Assembly (NCBI GenBank): GCA_007922225.1
Contig: ML679961.1
Span: 71,156,890-71,220,889, forward strand
DNA length: 64,000 bases
Direction: 5' to 3'
DNA from: Emydura subglobosa
Lineage: Eukaryota; Chordata; Testudines; Chelidae
Part shown: positions 59,058-64,000 of the stretch, one piece after another
How positions within the stretch are numbered: the stretch's first letter is position 1
Layout of the letters: every line of letters begins with the position of its first letter
The notes under the pieces: generated by a model
What the model was told of the DNA's origin: nothing
The model's input: the letters and a program-made list of their open reading frames with translations, nothing else
Database searches by the model: none
Position numbers and translations under genes: made by a program

Positions 59058-59075
59058 CTCCTTCGCTTCTCTCCT

Positions 59076-59484
59076 CCCAACTGGAATCTGTCTATTTTGT
59101 TCCTAACTCATGACAGACGAAATGTGATCAGAGAGGGCCTCCAAAATCTCATGTTAATTGAAGTTGGCAAAAAATACTAACAGTGCCCTTTTGAACTGCT
59201 GACACAGTGCAGAATGGATTAGCCAGGGCTAGATTAACAACAGGTGGCAACTCACAGGACTGCTGCCTCTGCCCCATACAAAGGGATTGTTAACAACCAA
59301 AACCCAGCCATGGCAATATCCCACAGGGAAACTTAAAGGTTGTGAGTGCTTTTCATACATACAAGAGTGCACTTTAAAGTGGCTGCCAGTAGGTAAACTG
59401 GCAATAAGCAGATGGTACTAGTCCCACTATGTAGTATCAGGAACTATTTCTTCTGGAAGCCTTCAAAGATATAAATAATACCTG
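59076..59484. other. Intergenic sequence after ALX4, nothing recognised
   Basis: No gene or named repeat. The remaining unassigned stretches 59703-60854, 61046-63217 and 63682-64000 are likewise without supported features; a 119-codon frame at 60052-60411 has no domain. Confidence 0.4.
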
Positions 59485-59702
59485 GCACATCTCCAGCTCC
59501 TTTCAATTTACGATCTCAACACACGTCCCAAATAGTAATGAATGAAGCTGGCACTTAATACACCCCATTTTATAGATGGGGAAACAGAGGCATGGAAGAG
59601 CTAAGTGACTTGCCCAAGGTCCCACATATCAGCAGCAGAATTGGGAATAAAATCCAGGAATAAGGCTCCCCTGTCCTATGCTAACCAGTAGACCACACTG
59701 TC
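59485..59702 (+). repeat. MIR-like SINE
   Basis: cccattttatagatggggaa, acagaggcatggaagagcta and agtgacttgcccaaggtccc lie in order, with a 3' part ccaggaataaggctcccctg. Confidence 0.85.
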
Positions 59703-60854
59703 TCTCAAAAAACAGGAGTCACTATATCTGAGCTCTTATAGTCAATGACCTATTGAAATCCAAAGGGCAAACATGAGTGCCATCAGTATTGGGAATTAGC
59801 CTCTGAAAAAGCCACTTTGTCTCATGTATTCAAAACTCACCTGCCACAGCCCCTTCCCCTATGTCACATGGAGATAAGATTCTAGTGGGAACCTTATCAG
59901 AATCTCCTGCTCTCTCAGCCGCTGCCAAGTTTCAAAGATGAGCTTGGTGATCAGACAAGGCTCAGTCTCTCCCTTAGCAATGAGCTTAAATCAGCCTTAG
60001 CTCTTCCCACACCAGAGGCGCTCTTGGTATCATCTTGAGTGGATTCCCAGTTTGCACCTTCTCAAGGGCAGCACTAGGCCAAGACTAGAGAACATGGCTC
60101 ACATCTTGTCTGCTGTTGGTCCCATTGCTCTACTTTCACCACTGCTTCATCTCAAAGTGAAGGAAAGTGCTCTATGGGACAATCTTCTGTTGCTTCTCTG
60201 TGGGGAATCAGCTCCAGCTGAGGCCCTTTTTTACTTTCAGAACCATCCTGCAAACTCATCAAGGTTTGCATCACCAGCCAGTTACAGGGCTAAGCCCAAA
60301 CCCCTGCATCTGCCTATCTCCAAACTCCGAGAACAATTGGATCCGGATCTGAACTTTCCCATTTGGACCCGTGCAGAGCTGAGAAGCACTTGCGTTGTTG
60401 TGCTGCTGTGAAACTGTACAGAGCCTTGTGACTGCGCAGGTGTCTCTTGTTTTGCCGTCAGTGGGCTGCCAAGTGTCACATTAGCTCAGACATAGAATAA
60501 CTGGTTTCCCTCTCACAAGGCACTGTGTAACGATAAGATTCTGCATAACACTTATCTATTCCTCCCCCTGTATTGGATCGCTTGTAGGAGAAAAATTCCT
60601 CCAGCCCCCAAGCACTAGGTGTCGGATTCTCCACATGCCAACAAAGCCTTGTTTGCTGGCGACTTAAACCCAGTTTCAGTATTCCCTGTTTTTAGAGGTT
60701 TACACAACCAGCATAAAAATGTGCTCTTCATCTGAAAGTTGACATGGAAGGATGGGACCTTTGATGAGCAGGACAAATAGGGCTAATGATACCACTTTTT
60801 AAATTAAACATACCTATAGTAATGGAGCTTACAGGTAGCAATAATTAGTCTAGG

Positions 60855-61045
60855 CTTTCACATATTCAGGGTATTGTACAAACAAACTTAACCGCACTAT
60901 GTCCATGAGGACTAGAAAGGTTTGGTGTTTTTTTTTTTTTTTTTTTTACAGCTGGGGAAACTAAGATACTGAGATGTGCAGGGGCCTGCTCAGCACCTCT
61001 CTGAGGCAGTGGTGGAGCCAGGATTAGACCATAGTACCTCCCCAA
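60855..61045 (+). repeat. MIR-like SINE with internal poly-T run
   Basis: tattcagggtattgtacaaa, then tacagctggggaaactaaga and gcctgctcagcacctctctg follow a MIR-like order. About 22 T residues at 60928-60949 interrupt it. Confidence 0.6.
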
Positions 61046-63225
61046 GATCATCCTTTGTGGCAGAGGATATTTTCCAGCTGAAATTTACAGAAGAATTTAG
61101 GGAGGCAGAATGTAATTTGCCACATGGGAATTTGGCCAGGACACCGGGGTAACATCCCGTCTCTTTTGGCAAGCACAACCTCTCTCGGTGTTAGTATTCT
61201 AGACATCCAAATGAAAAGCAAATTTTTCTGTAAACTTTACTAGTCTAAACAGCTTTGGGTTTTTTCCTCTTCCTTTTTTAAAAGCAGGTGACTACTCTTT
61301 AATAATATGGACCAATCACAACCTGCACATTTGAGAAAAAGGCAAAATGCATGAAAGCTGCATCTGTTTATGGCCATATGGAGCCCATGTGTTAAGGTGT
61401 TGCATTTAATCTGAGACAAATATGAGTTTATTACTTGTAAAAGATCTTCCACTTCCCCATTTTAACTGCATAAATGTTTAGACTATTTGTAACAATGACG
61501 CGACAAAGACAGATGCTCGCACCTAGTAGTTTTCTCCTTTTGCTGCTTTCTTCCCGGATTTCACTTTTTAAACCTTTTACATGTCAATCTTTTTTCCTAA
61601 CCACTGTATAAAGTGTACATTCGGGTACAGGGTAAAGGGTACACTCGGCAAGGTTAAAATTATAGGGCCACGTCTTCAATTGGTGTGAATCAGCACTGAC
61701 TTCAGTGGCGATATAATTGAGAATCTGGTCCATAATTCCAATATACAGTTACAGACCAACTCTCAATAGTTTAACAAATTACCTAGAAAATAGGGTAAAC
61801 CAGGTGTGAAATGTAATTATATTCATGAGTAAAACAGCTCCCAGCTATATAAAAGGTGGGTCAAAAATAAACACACACATGAGGGAACAAAGGGGCCTTT
61901 GATCTGAGCCGTTCAGGTTCATTGCCAAGTGGCTACAGGTGTGCACCACATGCGCAGGTAGGAGTGAGATACTAAGTGATGACAGTTGTGCGAGTGTCCA
62001 TCATGCCTGGGTCACCAGGGGCACCTGCGAGCTAGTTCCATACTTTGGTGTTTTGTTTCATTGGTCATATTGAAGCCAGTGACTGAGGGACTGAACCTCA
62101 ACAAAAATAAAGTGCAAGGGGGGGCGTGTGACAGGAAGCAGATTTTTACTAACCAGTCACATGCTCCTGGAAACCATGGCTTCTCATGGAAGTGCTTACA
62201 CCCCCCTGCTCCTTGTGTCTCCATTATAATCAACAGAAAATGCCAATTCTCTCCTCAGTACAACCCTCATGAAGTAACACTTCAGTCAAAAAAATCCAAC
62301 AAGAAGTGAACTAACCATTAAGCCAAAAAATATTTTTGCTCCCCAAGACAAGTCTATGAACAATCACCACCTGATCATGTTTACGGAAGCCGGGCTTTCC
62401 CTTCTCCATCCTCCTGTTCTCTCCTTCACTTGTCTCTCATCCAAGTTTTGTCCAGGCCCTCATCCTACCATTAAATCCACTTGGGTGGACTTCTCCCTTT
62501 TTTAAAAAAAGATAACTTACTTACATGTGTTTTTAACAACATAGGTTTAAAAAGGGAAGAATTCTAAAAAGTGACAGCTTGGCTTACTTTTTGCACTACG
62601 CTCCCCTCGTGCAATTAAAATCATCGACTCAAGTTCACATTTGTGCTCAGTGCTACACAGAATGGTGCACCATTTTGGATGTCACAAACGTGCAAGAGAA
62701 ATGTATTCCTTCAAATTAAACTATTTCTGTAATTAAACAAACAAACAAAAACCACTATGGAAACATTCCCAGTGATGTTTGGCTTTGGAAAAGCTTGTTT
62801 TTAAACCAAACCTACATTTGGGCTTTGAACTGACCTTTGTCCATTTAAAAGAGGAACTATAATCATTAGCCCAGAGGAGAAGGGGTGCAAAAGGTGTGGG
62901 CAGGACATTAATCACTGTGCAGTATTCCAGCTAATGCACCAACCCAGCAAATTATAAAGTGGATTAGAAGCCTTCAATTCAAGGAACATCATTATGATGT
63001 CCTTCTGAACCAGTTTGTAACAGAGTACCTGCCCATGAGTGGCAGTCTCCATAAGAGCACTGATTCATTTGTTTATGGGTGAACTCATTTCAGAGCCATG
63101 TGTGCCAGGTTATCATTTTAAATGCATACATAGGCACATGAGGAAGAGAGAGAATGAACTGGGGAACTATATGGCTCAGAAGACTGGGAAAGAGGTATTG
63201 AACCTTTCACCTTTATGCCTTGTAT

Positions 63226-63673
63226 CAGTGGTTCCCAACCTTTTTGAGTGAAAGACACACTAGGTAAAACACATGCCTCCCTCCAGCCCCCCTCACGAGC
63301 CATAAACTCATATAACCCCTATAAACACAAACACTACATTACATAAATAATAAATGACTCTTACCTGAGTAAGAAGCTAAGCCTTCACTGGCGCAGCTGC
63401 CATCACACACCACATGTGGCCCCACCTCTTCCCATCCCTCATGGACTGGGGGTAATGGAGGCAATGGGTGCTGGCAGGCTGCCTGGGGCTGCTCCAGGCC
63501 CCCATTGGCGTGGGGATGCTCCTCCATTCAGGCCGCCATGGAGCTTGAGGCTGCTGCACCCAGCCAGCGCAGGGCTCAGTGGGCTAAGTGACCTCAATAT
63601 TACTCGCAGACCCCCTGTAATATTTGGTCATACCCCCCCCGGGGGCTGTGCACCCCCGGGTTGGGAACCGTTG
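63226..63673. mobile_element. hAT-type element with perfect 8-bp target duplication
   Basis: The left end cagtggttcccaaccttttt and right end ggttgggaaccgttg are inverted repeats. The flanks ccttgtat at 63218-63225 and 63674-63681 are identical. It is 448 bp and has no transposase frame. Confidence 0.9.
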
Positions 63674-64000
63674 CCTTGTATCACACAGCGATTGAAAACT
63701 ATTACCATCCCATCGCTGTTCATTGTTTTATGTGAAATGAGTTGCTGGAGTCTCAGGCCAGCTCTTAGTGGACAAATGGCCTCCTCAGAAAAAACACAAC
63801 TGGCCCCCAGTGTCACCAGTCTCAGCAAAGCGTCTAAAAAGTGAATGGGCCACAGGGACTGAGCTGCCTTAAAGCGTTAGGGGACAATGAAAAAGGAAAC
63901 CTGCATCTCTCTTGCCCATACTGTACCTGTTGTGTGGACAAAGAACTTTAATCTCCACTGCTGCCCCTGTGGAAAAACTTTTAGCAGCACTAAATTTGCT

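Larger units (their letters stand above)
51888..59075 (+). other. ALX4: ALX4 3' UTR (inferred extent about 7.2 kb)
   Basis: From the ALX4 stop codon the sequence holds no further gene and no splice-like exon. It becomes AT-rich and low in interspersed repeats towards 58.4-59.05 kb, as expected of a conserved distal 3' UTR, then reaches an AATAAA at 59052 followed by a T/GT-rich element (59086-59106). Landmarks inside are a (caaaaaa)-type run at 51940-51960, a Penelope-derived inverted repeat (53822-53932), AT-rich TATTTAT-type motifs (54061-54150), a SINE tail (56815-56905), a TG-rich tract (57870-58110) and a GAAA microsatellite (58561-58606). The extent is an inference; shorter isoforms are possible. 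Confidence 0.6.

Noticed and set aside
60052..60411. 119-codon frame downstream of ALX4
   Set aside because: No domain, no splice signals or CpG support; its length is compatible with chance in this composition.

Overview
The window is vertebrate nuclear DNA carrying the 3' two thirds of one protein-coding gene, the paired-like homeobox gene ALX4, on the + strand. Three coding exons can be read: exon 2 (ending 33566), exon 3 (43003-43131) and exon 4 (51564-51887). All intron ends that can be assigned are GT-AG, and the two exon junctions inside the window are phase 0. Together the exons give a complete 60-residue homeodomain, a conserved middle segment and a C-terminal OAR (aristaless) motif. 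Exon 1, which should encode the first 150 or so residues, was not found and most likely lies just upstream of base 1. A long 3' UTR appears to run to an AATAAA at 59052.

The interspersed repeats suggest a sauropsid, most likely a turtle: CR1 LINE fragments, MIR-like SINEs, hAT elements with 8-bp target duplications, small foldback elements with 'ggccttgtctaca'-type ends, a Penelope-like element with GIY-YIG remnants, and a decayed Ty3/gypsy LTR element. This assignment is an inference from repeat composition, not a species identification.

Layout: 1-33255 is intron 1. It has a CpG-rich, gene-proximal first 2.2 kb with a 400-bp polypurine tract, the gypsy element at about 4.0-10.3 kb, then AT-rich sequence with scattered CR1, MIR and hAT copies and two CTCF-like sites near 20.3-20.6 kb. 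Intron 2 (33567-43002) holds a CpG-dense patch with an antisense 68-codon ORF, a 30-bp minisatellite, a CA-rich block and a CR1 fragment. Intron 3 (43132-51563) holds two nested-insertion complexes: a MIR split by a 1.1-kb foldback element, and a SINE split by a Penelope element that is itself split by a hAT element. The 3' UTR (51888 to about 59075) contains an inverted repeat built from Penelope 3' ends. From 59.1 kb to the end is intergenic DNA with old SINEs and one hAT element.

No RNA gene, CRISPR array or second confident protein gene was seen. The observations most worth checking are the antisense CpG-rich ORF in intron 2, the transcribed inverted repeat in the ALX4 3' UTR, the ambiguous exon 2 acceptor beside homopolymer runs, and the nested transposons.
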